64,000 bases of DNA. It comes from Phytohabitans sp036906915 (lineage in GTDB: Bacteria; Actinomycetota; Actinomycetes; Mycobacteriales; Micromonosporaceae). Where the stretch lies: assembly GCF_036906915.1 (NCBI RefSeq), contig NZ_JBAKHX010000006.1, positions 62,001 to 126,000 on the forward strand, written 5' to 3'. The notes under the pieces are model-generated. The model was not told where the DNA came from and searched no databases. It saw nothing but the letters and a program-made list of their open reading frames with translations. The number at the start of each line of letters is the position of its first letter. Position 1 is the stretch's first letter. Shown piece after piece: positions 1-7,827 of this stretch. The position numbers and the translations under genes are program-made.

Positions 1-2
1 TG

Positions 3-194
3 TACAGCAACAGCGTGACCATCACCCGCGATGGCACTGTGGGCACGGCGACGCCCCATTCGTACCTCGCGCGCATCGACCCCGGCGGCACCCGCCCCTT
101 CGGCTTCTTCGCCACGAACACGGCCGGTTCGCCGTTGCCCAGCGGCTTCACCCTCAACTCCACGGCGGGAGTGTTCCCCTGCACGATCGCGTAA
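3..194 (+). CDS. C-terminal end of a secreted protein with a CBM2-like carbohydrate-binding domain (partial)
   Basis: This is an open frame of 63 codons that enters from the left edge and ends at a TAA stop at 192-194. The visible part reads like the end of a family 2 cellulose-binding module: a Val-Thr-Ile-Thr strand, then a Pro-Gly-Gly-Thr turn, a Gly-Phe-Phe strand and a Gly-Phe-Thr-Leu-Asn strand, ending near a single Cys (Pro-Cys-Thr-Ile-Ala). CBM2 domains usually sit at the end of secreted glycoside hydrolases or oxidases, so the missing upstream part is probably a catalytic domain outside the window. The assignment is by pattern only and the enzyme cannot be named. Confidence 0.6.
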   Translation, partial: YSNSVTITRDGTVGTATPHSYLARIDPGGTRPFGFFATNTAGSPLPSGFTLNSTAGVFPCTIA

Positions 195-227
195 CGACCA
201 TCGTCCACGCCTTCTTGAACGACCCCG

Positions 228-283
228 ATCAAGGGCAACCGCACGCGGAAAGAGATCGAACCACGTGCGGTTGCCCTTGATCG
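228..283. repeat. Palindromic element, copy 1 (19-bp stem)
   Basis: A perfect inverted repeat has arms at 228-246 and 265-283 (GATCAAGGGCAACCGCACG and its complement) around an 18-base loop. It lies 33 bases after the stop of the upstream gene, so it could act as a terminator, but there is no T-run. A second copy with almost the same loop lies in the opposite orientation at 61144-61207. It is therefore a dispersed element and not a one-off hairpin. Confidence 0.85.
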
Positions 284-465
284 CGAGGGTTCTGCTCTCT
301 GCCGCCGTCGCAGATCGGATAGCCCCGCGCGGACCGGCGGATCAGGACGGGAAACACGTCGTCCCATATCTCATGATCACGACCCGAGCGTCCGGTTCGC
401 TGGCCTATTCGCGCAGGTCAACAGGCGTGTAGCTCTTGCGGACACCAATCAAAGCGGCCTACAGT

Positions 466-481
466 TCGAACACCTGTACGC
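466..481. promoter_or_regulatory. Candidate LexA (SOS) box upstream of the ImuA'-like gene
   Basis: The sequence TCGAAC-ACCT-GTACGC matches the actinobacterial LexA site TCGAAC-N4-GTTCGA at all six left-half bases and four of six right-half bases. It lies 45 bases before the chosen start at 526. The imuA' genes of mycobacteria are known to be under LexA control, which fits. The rest of the 331-base gap (195-525) holds the palindromic repeat at 228-283 and no other gene that I can support. Confidence 0.55.
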
Positions 482-525
482 CAGCCTTCTCCTGGCGCGC
501 GCACCACCGCGATCAGAGGAGCCTG

Positions 526-1281
526 ATGACCACCGGCCCCGCCGAGCACGCACCACCGCCCGGCGACCACACCGCCACGGCCCCCCGGCCGCGGCTGGCC
601 GACCTGCCCGCCGGCGTCACACCCGCCGGCGTCACCCCAGCCAGCACGGTCACCGCCCGCCCCGGCACCGACCGCGGCTACCCCGCCCCACCCGCACTCG
701 CCGACCTACTGCCCGGCGGCATGTTCCGCCGGGGCTCCAGCCTCGAAATCCTCGGCTCCGGCTCCCTCATGCTCGCCGTCATCGCCGCCGCCACCACCCA
801 CGGACAATGGACAGCCGCCGTCGGCATGCCCGACCTCGGCTGCCTGGCCGCCGCCGAACACGGCGTCGACCTACGACGCCTCGTCCTCATACCCCACCCC
901 GGCGCACACTGGCCAACCATCATCGCGGCCCTTGTCGACGGCTTCGACATCGTGGCCGCCCGCCCACCCTCGCCACTGACCGCACCAGAACACCGTCGAC
1001 TGGCCGCCCGGATCCGGCAACGCGGCGCTCTCCTGATCACCACCCAACCCTGGGACAACGCCGACGTCACCCTCCGCGTCACCAGCCAACGCTGGCACGG
1101 CCTCGGCCAGGGCCGCGGCCGTCTCAAGCACCGCAGCGTCACCGTCACCGTCGAAGGACGCGGCGCCCTGACCCGCGCCCGCCAGATCACACTGTGGCTA
1201 CCCTCCCCCAACGGCGAACCCATCGCCGCCTACGACAACGCCGGCGAAGAGGGGACGCCGGCAATCCGGACGGTCGCCTGA
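526..1281 (+). CDS. ImuA'-like RecA-fold protein (orphan, damage-tolerance related)
   Basis: The product is 251 residues. The start at 526 follows the AGAGGAG ribosome site; the frame is open from 436 but the upstream residues look non-coding. The N-terminal 60 residues are Pro/Ala-rich and contain a short duplication (AGVTP-AGVTP). A degenerate RecA core follows: Gly-Ser-Leu-Glu-Ile-Leu-Gly-Ser-Gly-Ser replaces a normal Walker A, then a strand ending MPDLG, a conserved FDIV-AARPP region, and a final basic segment. This layout matches the ImuA' subunit of the actinobacterial translesion mutasome (ImuA'-ImuB-DnaE2). The usual partner imuB does not follow, because the next gene is geosmin synthase on the other strand. 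A LexA-like box lies upstream. The family call is moderate and the role in translesion synthesis is inferred. Confidence 0.6.
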   Translation: MTTGPAEHAPPPGDHTATAPRPRLADLPAGVTPAGVTPASTVTARPGTDRGYPAPPALADLLPGGMFRRGSSLEILGSGSLMLAVIAAATTHGQWTAAVGMPDLGCLAAAEHGVDLRRLVLIPHPGAHWPTIIAALVDGFDIVAARPPSPLTAPEHRRLAARIRQRGALLITTQPWDNADVTLRVTSQRWHGLGQGRGRLKHRSVTVTVEGRGALTRARQITLWLPSPNGEPIAAYDNAGEEGTPAIRTVA

Positions 1282-1301
1282 ACCAAGCCACGGCACCGGC
1301 G

Positions 1302-3464
1302 TCACCGCCTGACGAGGTCGAGGAGCCGGGCGGCCGAGGTGCCCAGCCCCGTGGGACCGGTGGGGGCCGGTGGGCCGACGAGCCGCCACCGCAACTCCGA
1401 CTCCGTGTAACGCCGGGTCTTCTGGTGCCACAAGAGCACGCCCGACATCCAGTCCTTCAGCTCCTGGACGTAGCGGTCGAGCGCGGCCCGAGCCGGTGCG
1501 TCGAGCGCGAAACTGTCGCACAGCAGCGGGAGTTCGGTGGCGACGAGGTACTGGAACTGCCGCATCCGGCCGGTCATCAGGTCGTTGGCGATCGCGATGG
1601 CGCGCGGAGCGTTGCAGTCCAGGAAGTTCTGGATGACGAGCACGCCGTTGTTCAGCTCGCCTTCGAACTCGATCTCCTTCTGGTACGAGAAGATGTCGTT
1701 GACAAGGCAGCAGTAGTCGGCGGCGGCGTTGTCCAGCGCGCGCATCGGCCTGGCCTGGTAGACCTCCGGCGGCAGCGCCTGGCCGTGAGTGAGGCGTGAC
1801 AGGCTCATCGTGAGGTCCGAGCCGAACGTCAGGCGGCGCATCTCCAGATAGTCGACCGGGTCGGGGATGCGGTGCTGGATGTGGTTGACCAGTTCCCACA
1901 GCCAGCTCCTAGTCATGTCCATGATGGACTGTCTAAACTGGTGCCGGTCGGCGACGGACATGGCGCGGATGGTGCGCGGCCACAGGTCGGCCAGGCCCAC
2001 CTCGACGGCGTTGACCGGTGGCGGCATGGCGGTTCCCTCGACGGGAAGGAATGCCGCCAGCCGTTCGGTGAACAGCTTCGCGCCTGCCATGTCACGGGTG
2101 CGCCCGAACACCGCCGGGAAGTAGTCGTCGGCGTACGTGCCCCAGGTGAGCCAGCCGGTCGACACGTCGAGGTCGTCGGGCGTACCGCCGGGGTTGATGG
2201 CTGCGGCACAGAGCGCGAAGTCGAAGCCCTTCAGGGTCTCCTCGTTCCAGAGGCCTGCGCCGGTCACCCCGGGCACCGCGTCGAGAAAGCCCATCGCGCG
2301 CGACCACGGGACGTTCGCGCGGCGCGCGGCGTCCAGGTGCGGGCTGATCGTGTACTGGTACGGCATCGTCATGTCCGGTAGCCGCGACGGGCCGACGGTC
2401 TGGTGCGGCACGTGGGTGAAGCTCGCGAACCGCAGGCGGTTGGCCGGCATCCCGATGCCGAGCGACGGACCGTGCGCGCCGCTGTTCATGTAGCGGCTGG
2501 AGCGCAGGTGCCACTCGTGCCCGCCGGACTGCCAGTCCTGCAGGCCTTTGACGTAGGCCAGCACGGCCGCGCACTGCGCCGGATCGAGCCCATGCTCGAC
2601 GAACAACGGTGGCAGCTCGGTGACGACGGTGTTCTCGAACTGCTGTAGCCGGGAGGTGAGCAGGTCATTGACGGAATTGGCGGCCTCCTGCGGGCCGCAG
2701 CCGAGGAAGTGTTCCAGCACCAGTACGCCGTTGTTGATTTCCCCCTCCGACTCGGTCTCGCGCTGGTAGGAGAAGATGTCGTTTCGCAGGTGTACGCCGT
2801 CGGAGAAGGTGTCTTTCAGCACCCGCATCGGCCGGGTCGCGGCCACGGCGGCCGGCACCTCGGCGCCCACGGCGTACTCGACGAGATCCGCCGACCAGGG
2901 CGCTCCGCCCACCTTGCGGCGCATCTCGACGTACTCCACCGGGTTGGGCACGCGCTTGTCGTTGATGTTGTGCAGCTCCCAGAGCGACTCCGCCAGCAGA
3001 TGCTGGGTGCTGGTCGCGAACCGCTGCCGCCACGCGGTCGACATCGCCGGCACCGTCCGGGCCCACAGGTCGGCCAGGCCGCGCTCGACCGAGTTCGTCG
3101 GCTCCGGTGTGGACCCTCCGGCCACGGGCATGAAGGCGGGCAGCCGGTCCAGGTACGCCGTGGCGCCGGCCAGGTCGCCGGTGCGCTTGTAGAACTGGAG
3201 GAAGTGGTCGTCGAAGAAGAACACCCACACGTACCAGTCGGTCACCAGGTCGAGCTCGTCGCCCCCGCAGTCGGGATGCGTGTAGGCGCACAGCAGGGCG
3301 TAGTCATGCGAGTCGAAGTCGTGCTCGTCCCAAACCTGGGAGCCTTCGATCATCGTCATGTCCCGGGCCCAGGCCTTGGAGTGCGTCCGCGCCCGCTCCA
3401 GGTGGGGATTCAGTCGTGCCGGGTGCGGCACGTAGAACGTGGGCAGTGTGAACGGCTGGCTCAT
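1302..3464 (-). CDS. geoA: Germacradienol/geosmin synthase
   Basis: This bifunctional two-domain class I terpene synthase is 720 residues long, the normal length for the family. It converts farnesyl diphosphate to germacradienol in the N-terminal domain and then to geosmin in the C-terminal domain. In domain 1 the metal-binding DDHFLQ lies at residues 85-90 and the NSE-type motif NDIFSYQRE at 228-236. In domain 2 the matching sites are DDYFP (446-450) and NDIFSYQKE (589-597). The start region (FTLPTFYVPHPARLNPHLE) and the domain-linking block with GLQDWQSGGHEWH are hallmarks of actinomycete geosmin synthases. It is transcribed alone and converges on the ImuA'-like gene 20 bases away. Nothing key is missing, so it should be active. 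Confidence 0.95.
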   Translation of the reverse strand: MSQPFTLPTFYVPHPARLNPHLERARTHSKAWARDMTMIEGSQVWDEHDFDSHDYALLCAYTHPDCGGDELDLVTDWYVWVFFFDDHFLQFYKRTGDLAGATAYLDRLPAFMPVAGGSTPEPTNSVERGLADLWARTVPAMSTAWRQRFATSTQHLLAESLWELHNINDKRVPNPVEYVEMRRKVGGAPWSADLVEYAVGAEVPAAVAATRPMRVLKDTFSDGVHLRNDIFSYQRETESEGEINNGVLVLEHFLGCGPQEAANSVNDLLTSRLQQFENTVVTELPPLFVEHGLDPAQCAAVLAYVKGLQDWQSGGHEWHLRSSRYMNSGAHGPSLGIGMPANRLRFASFTHVPHQTVGPSRLPDMTMPYQYTISPHLDAARRANVPWSRAMGFLDAVPGVTGAGLWNEETLKGFDFALCAAAINPGGTPDDLDVSTGWLTWGTYADDYFPAVFGRTRDMAGAKLFTERLAAFLPVEGTAMPPPVNAVEVGLADLWPRTIRAMSVADRHQFRQSIMDMTRSWLWELVNHIQHRIPDPVDYLEMRRLTFGSDLTMSLSRLTHGQALPPEVYQARPMRALDNAAADYCCLVNDIFSYQKEIEFEGELNNGVLVIQNFLDCNAPRAIAIANDLMTGRMRQFQYLVATELPLLCDSFALDAPARAALDRYVQELKDWMSGVLLWHQKTRRYTESELRWRLVGPPAPTGPTGLGTSAARLLDLVRR

Positions 3465-3640
3465 GGAGCCGATCTCATCAGCCGCGCCCGGCGAATGACA
3501 TGGTCAATCAATCGTTGGAGTGGGGTGAACGTGTCAGCAGGCCGCTGAGCCAGATCGAGACGCGGATCGGGTACCTGATGCCGGTGCTCGCCGCCAACCA
3601 TGACGTGACTGACATCTATCCCCGAAGCCGCCCCTAGCTA

Positions 3641-4234
3641 TCAGTCTTGAGAAGTGCGGTGGGCGGGCCACTCGTCGGCGAGCATCGCGAAGTCGAGTTC
3701 GGTGCTCCATTCCCCCTTGAACAGCTCGTTGCGCACGAGGCGGGCCTCCTGCCGCATCCCGAGCCGGCGGGCGGCCCTCGCCGAGGGTTCGTTGCGTTCG
3801 TCGATGCGGGCGACGATGCGGTGCAGGCCGAGTTCCTCGAAGCCGAGCCGCAGCAGCGCGTGCGCGGCCTCGGTGGCGTAGCCGCGACCGCCAAAAGCCG
3901 GGTTGACGACGTATCCGATCTCGCCCCCGCGGTGCTCCCGGCTGTGCCAGAACAGCACGACGTCACCCACCAGCTCGCCGGTCTCGATGATCTCGACGCC
4001 GAGCGTGAGCGCCTGCCCCTCGTCGGTAAGCGCGGTAGTGGCCCACTGGGTGGCGAGCCGTTCGGCGATGACCTGACGGTCCATCGGCTCGAACGGCACG
4101 TAGCGGCAGACTTCGGGGGCGCTCCGGTAGGCCAGCAGCGCGTCGATATCGCCTGAGGTCAAGGGGCGCAGCGAAAGGCGCTTGGTAAGGACCGGATACA
4201 CGGGGCGCAGCTCGCGATGATGATCGTTTGACAC
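3641..4234 (-). CDS. GNAT-family N-acetyltransferase (RimJ/RimL type)
   Basis: The product is 197 residues. The opening block TKRLSLRPLTSGDIDAL is typical of RimJ/RimL-like acetyltransferases. The acetyl-CoA site (Gly-Gly-Arg-Gly-Tyr-Ala-Thr-Glu-Ala) lies near residues 115-123, followed by the LGLHRIVARIDERNEPSAR strand-helix that shapes the acceptor pocket. The protein probably acetylates an N-terminus or a small amine; the substrate cannot be read from sequence. It is monocistronic. The 176 bases between it and geoA hold only a doubtful 45-codon frame. Confidence 0.85.
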   Translation of the reverse strand: MSNDHHRELRPVYPVLTKRLSLRPLTSGDIDALLAYRSAPEVCRYVPFEPMDRQVIAERLATQWATTALTDEGQALTLGVEIIETGELVGDVVLFWHSREHRGGEIGYVVNPAFGGRGYATEAAHALLRLGFEELGLHRIVARIDERNEPSARAARRLGMRQEARLVRNELFKGEWSTELDFAMLADEWPAHRTSQD

Positions 4235-4447
4235 GCTCCCATCATGACAGCCCGTGGGCGGCCAGCCAGGTGGCGAACTGGTCTGGCGCGCGTACGCCGT
4301 CGTCGAGCGAGGTGAAGAAGTTCATCGAGGACAAGTACGCCGGCTCGGTGCTGGCGGCGTACTTGGGCCTGGCTGGCGGCGTGGTCGGGGTGTGGTCGAC
4401 AATGCGGGCATGACCAGGCCAGACGCCGCGGGCCCACTGCCGTAGGC

Positions 4448-4984
4448 ATGAGCGCCGTCGCCGACCTGCTCGCCTCCCGGCCACCCCGTGCCGGCCGGGT
4501 GAAGGTGCTTGCCGTCGAGGGCCGGTCAGGCTCTGGCAAGTCCCTGCTCGCCACCGCCGTCGCCGCCGAGCTGGGCGCGCCGGTGATCCGGATGGACGAC
4601 CTCTACGCCGGCTGGGACGGCCTGCTCGACGGCGTCGACGCGCTGGTGCGCTGGGTGCTCGCACCGCTGCGCCGCGGCGAGACGGCGCGGTGGCAGCGGT
4701 ACGACTGGCACCTCGGCCGGTACGCGGAGTGGCACCCGGTGCCCGCCGCGGACGTCCTGGTGGTCGAGGGCGTCGGCGCCGGCGCCCGCGAGGTCGCGCC
4801 GTACCTAAGCGCCCTGGTCTGGGTCGACGCGCCCGACGAGGTGCGCCGCCAGCGGGCCCTGGCCCGCGACGGCGACACCTATGCACCGCACTGGGACCGG
4901 TGGGCCCGGCACGAGGACGACTTCTACGCCCACCACGACGTCCGCTCCCGCGCCGACCTCCAGGTCCGGGGATTCCCGCGTTAG
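4448..4984 (+). CDS. Uridine-kinase-like P-loop kinase
   Basis: The product is 178 residues. A clear Walker A (GRSGSGKS) lies near residues 25-32 after a hydrophobic strand, then the substrate region RMDDLYAGWDGL, then a Walker-B-like strand VLVVEGVG near residue 105, and a C-terminal lid Arg cluster (RRQRALARDG). These features belong to the uridine kinase/phosphoribulokinase-like group of small kinases. Actinobacteria carry many such stand-alone proteins whose substrate is unknown. It converges on the DUF3455 gene with a 6-base gap. Confidence 0.75.
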   Translation: MSAVADLLASRPPRAGRVKVLAVEGRSGSGKSLLATAVAAELGAPVIRMDDLYAGWDGLLDGVDALVRWVLAPLRRGETARWQRYDWHLGRYAEWHPVPAADVLVVEGVGAGAREVAPYLSALVWVDAPDEVRRQRALARDGDTYAPHWDRWARHEDDFYAHHDVRSRADLQVRGFPR

Positions 4985-4990
4985 CGCCGG

Positions 4991-5530
4991 TCAGCCGGCG
5001 ACGAAGAAGCGGTACACGGCTCGGTACGGCACGCCGCTGGTCTGGCCGTCGACGCAGGCCCCGGTGGGTGCGACGCCGCCGCTGGTGGCCAGCCGCTGGA
5101 TGTAGGTGACCGCGCCGAACACGCCGTCGCCGCGGGTGCGGGTGGACTGGAGCAGCAGCTGCGGGATGGAGCCCGACACCGGCGACGAGGCGACCGACCT
5201 GGCCTCGACGAGCGAACCGTCGCGGGTGGACTGCCAGCTCGGACCGCGGAAGTGCGTCGCGGCCTGCGGCCCGGGGATTCCCTTGGCCCGGCCGGCCAGG
5301 AGCGCGGCCGGTTCGGTGAACGTCCAGGCCCCGGCGGTGCAGGTGTAGACCTGGACACCGGAGGCGGCGAAGTCGGCGAGCGGCACGTTGCCGGCCGGCG
5401 GCACGAGGTTGGCCGGCACCGGAGCCGAGGGCGTGCCCTGGCCGTGCGCGCTGACCGGCGCTCCGGCCACCAGGGCGGTCGCGAGCACGCCGGCGCACAT
5501 GAGGCCGCGGAGAGTACGGGAAGTTGTCAT
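4991..5530 (-). CDS. Secreted DUF3455-family protein
   Basis: The product is 179 residues from the start at 5530. The frame runs 12 codons further upstream, but the signal peptide begins at this Met: Arg, then the hydrophobic run LMCAGVLATALVAGAPVSA with a cleavage site near residue 30. The mature part has the DUF3455 pattern: GVQVYTCTAGAWTF, then HFRGPSWQS and DGSLVEA, and a late GVAPTGACVDG stretch ending in a short YRFFVAG strand. The family is widespread in bacteria and fungi and has no known function. The two Cys could form a disulfide. Confidence 0.8.
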   Translation of the reverse strand: MTTSRTLRGLMCAGVLATALVAGAPVSAHGQGTPSAPVPANLVPPAGNVPLADFAASGVQVYTCTAGAWTFTEPAALLAGRAKGIPGPQAATHFRGPSWQSTRDGSLVEARSVASSPVSGSIPQLLLQSTRTRGDGVFGAVTYIQRLATSGGVAPTGACVDGQTSGVPYRAVYRFFVAG

Positions 5531-5626
5531 GCACAGGGGAACGTCGGCTTCAACGAACCGGTTCACGCCATCTGCGATGTCACCCGGACGTGGCGGCGAA
5601 CCCGGTCGTGGGAGACTGGCGGGATC

Positions 5627-6667
5627 ATGAACCAGTACGGCCTGCTGATCCTGCCTTCGGTCAACCGCGTGTACGCGGAGTCCTCGGTCGACCTCACCCG
5701 AGCCGAGCTCGAACTGTTCAACCAGTCAGTACTCCGCGGGAAGATCAGCGGCACCGGCACGGCCGTCATCGGCGGCGCGCGCTACGTCACCTTCGAGGCC
5801 GAGGGCCTCGACGAGCGGGACGCGGCGTTCCTGGGCAACCTGTCCTCGGTGTACGCGCTGTTCGAGTTCGTCGGCGACCTGCTGCGCCCGGTGGAGCTGC
5901 GGCGCCTGGACCGGTTCGACGACGACCTGATCACCATCCAGAAGTACGCCGGAAAGACCAACGAGCAGTTCACCAAGCTGCTGCTGAATGCCACCCTGCT
6001 GGCCTCGGCCTGGGCGCCGGAGATGCTGGAGCGTCGGTTCCGGGTGCTCGACCCGCTGTGCGGGCGCGGCACGACGCTGAACCACGCGCTCATGTACGGG
6101 TTCGACGCCGCCGGGATCGACATCGACCAGAAGGACTTCGAGGCGTACCAGGCGTTCATCCTGACCTGGTTGAAGCGCAAGCGGATCAAGCACCGGGTGC
6201 TGGAGTCGGGGCCGATCCGCCGCGAGCGCCGCGTGGTCGGCCGCCGGCTGCGCGTCGAGCTGGCACCGTCCAAGGAGGACTACAAGGCGGGCGAGACGCA
6301 GGCGCTGGACGTGGTCAACGCCGACACCACCCGGTCGGGCGAGTTCTTCCGGCCCGGCACGGTCGACCTGGTCGTCGCGGACGCGCCGTACGGCGTACAG
6401 CACGGATCCCGCACCGCGGCCCAGGGCCTGGCGCGGGACCCGCTGGCGCTGCTCGCCGCGGCGACCCCGGTGTGGGCGAGGCTGCTACGGCCCGGCGGCG
6501 CGCTCGGCATCTCGTGGAACACGTACGTGGCCCGGCGCGAGGATGCCGCGAAGGTGCTCGCCGACGCGGGACTCCAGGTGCTGGACTCCGATCCGCACCT
6601 CGCCCTGCGGCACCGCGTCGACCAGGCGATCGTCCGCGACGTCCTGGTCGCCACGAAGCCGGACTGA
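5627..6667 (+). CDS. SAM-dependent RNA/DNA methyltransferase (TRM11/RlmKL-like fold)
   Basis: The product is 346 residues from the ATG at 5627; the frame is open upstream but lacks coding character. The N-terminal 110 residues are likely a THUMP-like or recognition region. The catalytic part has motif I LDPLCGRGTTLNHAL, in which the Asp-Pro-x-Cys-Gly-x-Gly-Thr arrangement is typical of TRM11-like enzymes. The acidic strand GIDID and the motif IV variant DAPYG (usually DPPY/NPPY) follow. This points to methylation of an exocyclic amino group, probably on RNA. The target is unknown. Confidence 0.8.
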   Translation: MNQYGLLILPSVNRVYAESSVDLTRAELELFNQSVLRGKISGTGTAVIGGARYVTFEAEGLDERDAAFLGNLSSVYALFEFVGDLLRPVELRRLDRFDDDLITIQKYAGKTNEQFTKLLLNATLLASAWAPEMLERRFRVLDPLCGRGTTLNHALMYGFDAAGIDIDQKDFEAYQAFILTWLKRKRIKHRVLESGPIRRERRVVGRRLRVELAPSKEDYKAGETQALDVVNADTTRSGEFFRPGTVDLVVADAPYGVQHGSRTAAQGLARDPLALLAAATPVWARLLRPGGALGISWNTYVARREDAAKVLADAGLQVLDSDPHLALRHRVDQAIVRDVLVATKPD

Positions 6668-6670
6668 CCC

Positions 6671-6893
6671 TCAGTAGACCTCGACGCCGTACCAGGCGAG
6701 CGCCTTGATGACGTTCTCGTCGACCACGGTGCACGGTGCCCCACGTCGTGCCGCGCGCGTCGACGCGCTCGTCCAGCGCCTTCCGGACGGCCCGCAGGTC
6801 TTCGGTGCTGTGCTTCAAGCGCTTGGCGACGCCGCCCGCGGTCTTCCGCCACTTCCCCACCAAGGCGGTCCGGGACGATGTCGAACTTCGACG
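6671..6893 (-). pseudogene. Frameshifted small ORF downstream of ku
   Basis: On the minus strand a good coding frame reads ...GKWRKTAGGVAKRLKH... to ...ARGTTWGT and then breaks. In the next frame it continues as VVDENVIKALAWYGVEVY and a TGA stop at 6671-6673. The break coincides with a perfect 7-base tandem duplication (CACGGTG twice, 6725-6738); removing one copy restores a single frame through the stop. A second possible slip near 6865, in a run of four G, would join SKFDIVPDRLGG to the front. No start codon is clear. I do not recognise the family. It lies 20 bases after ku on the same strand. Confidence 0.6.
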
Positions 6894-6913
6894 GCCTCGC
6901 GCCCCGCTAGAAG

Positions 6914-7765
6914 TCACGCCGCCTTCTTGGCCGTCGTCTTCTTCTTGGCCGTCGTCTTCTTCTTGCCAGGAGTGGACTTTCGCCCCTTCTTGGCGGACTC
7001 CACGCTGCGGCGCAGCACCTCCATCAGGTCGGTGACCTCGGTGGCTTCGGGCGCCTCCTCCGCCAGGGTGACCTTTGCGCCCTTCTTCTTCGCGCCGATG
7101 AGCTTCTTCACCTGGTCGGTATAGGTGTCGCGGTAGTCGGTCGGCTTCCACGGGCCGCTCATCGACTCGATGAGCTGGGTGGCCATCTTCAGTTCCTGAG
7201 GCTTCGGCTTGGCCTTGCCGGGCAGCTTGTCGATCTGCTCGTGCGGGTCGCGCACCTCGTCGGCGAAGTACATGGTCTCCAGTACCAGCAGGTCGTCCTT
7301 GGGGCGGATCGTGGTGAGGTACTGCTTGTTGCGCATCACCAGCGTGCCGATCGCCGCCTTGTTCGCCGTGGCCATGGCCTCGCGCAGCAGCGCGTACGTC
7401 TTGGCGGTCTCGTCGCTTCCGGGCGCCAGGTAGTAGGACTTCTGGTAGTGGACGGGGTCGATCTCGTCGAGGTCCACAAAGGTGTGGATGTCGAGGGCGC
7501 GGGAGCGGCCCGGCGCGATCGCGTCGAGCTCCTCCGGGTCGAGCATCACGTACTTCCCGCCGCCGACGTCGGCGCCCTTGACGATGTCGTCGTAGTCGAC
7601 CTCTTTGCCGGTGCGCTCGTTCACGCGGTGGTAACGGATGCGGTCGCTGGTGCCCTTCTCGAACTGGTGGAACGACACCTCGTGCTCGCGGGTGGCGGAG
7701 TACAGGGCGACCGGCACGGACACCAGTCCGAAGCTGATGACACCGGTCCAGATCGGCCGCGCCAC
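6914..7765 (-). CDS. ku: Ku DNA end-binding protein (non-homologous end joining)
   Basis: The product is 283 residues starting with GTG at 7765. It opens with MARPIWTGVISFGLVSVPV, the signature N-terminus of bacterial Ku, and keeps the central blocks RYHRVNERTGKEVDYDDIVKG and YYLAPGSDETAKTYALLREAM. Ku forms a ring-shaped homodimer that threads onto broken DNA ends and recruits ligase D. Beyond residue 255 the protein has a Lys-rich tail with a KKKTTAK repeat, comparable to the basic extensions of other actinobacterial Ku proteins that help DNA binding. No ligD is in the window. The next gene upstream on the same strand is a coiled-coil protein. Confidence 0.95.
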   Translation of the reverse strand: MARPIWTGVISFGLVSVPVALYSATREHEVSFHQFEKGTSDRIRYHRVNERTGKEVDYDDIVKGADVGGGKYVMLDPEELDAIAPGRSRALDIHTFVDLDEIDPVHYQKSYYLAPGSDETAKTYALLREAMATANKAAIGTLVMRNKQYLTTIRPKDDLLVLETMYFADEVRDPHEQIDKLPGKAKPKPQELKMATQLIESMSGPWKPTDYRDTYTDQVKKLIGAKKKGAKVTLAEEAPEATEVTDLMEVLRRSVESAKKGRKSTPGKKKTTAKKKTTAKKAA

Positions 7766-7827
7766 AGGACACCACCGCCTTCCGCTCGTTCGGTACGCAG
7801 TACCCGGCTTGCCTGCGCTTGAACCGC

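Noticed and set aside
3500..3637. A 45-codon plus-strand ORF between geoA and the GNAT gene (MVNQSLEW... ending IYPRSRP)
   Set aside because: Its middle, LMPVLAANHDVTDIYPR, faintly recalls a dinucleotide-binding start, but it is too short, has no clear ribosome site and probably lies in the geoA promoter region.
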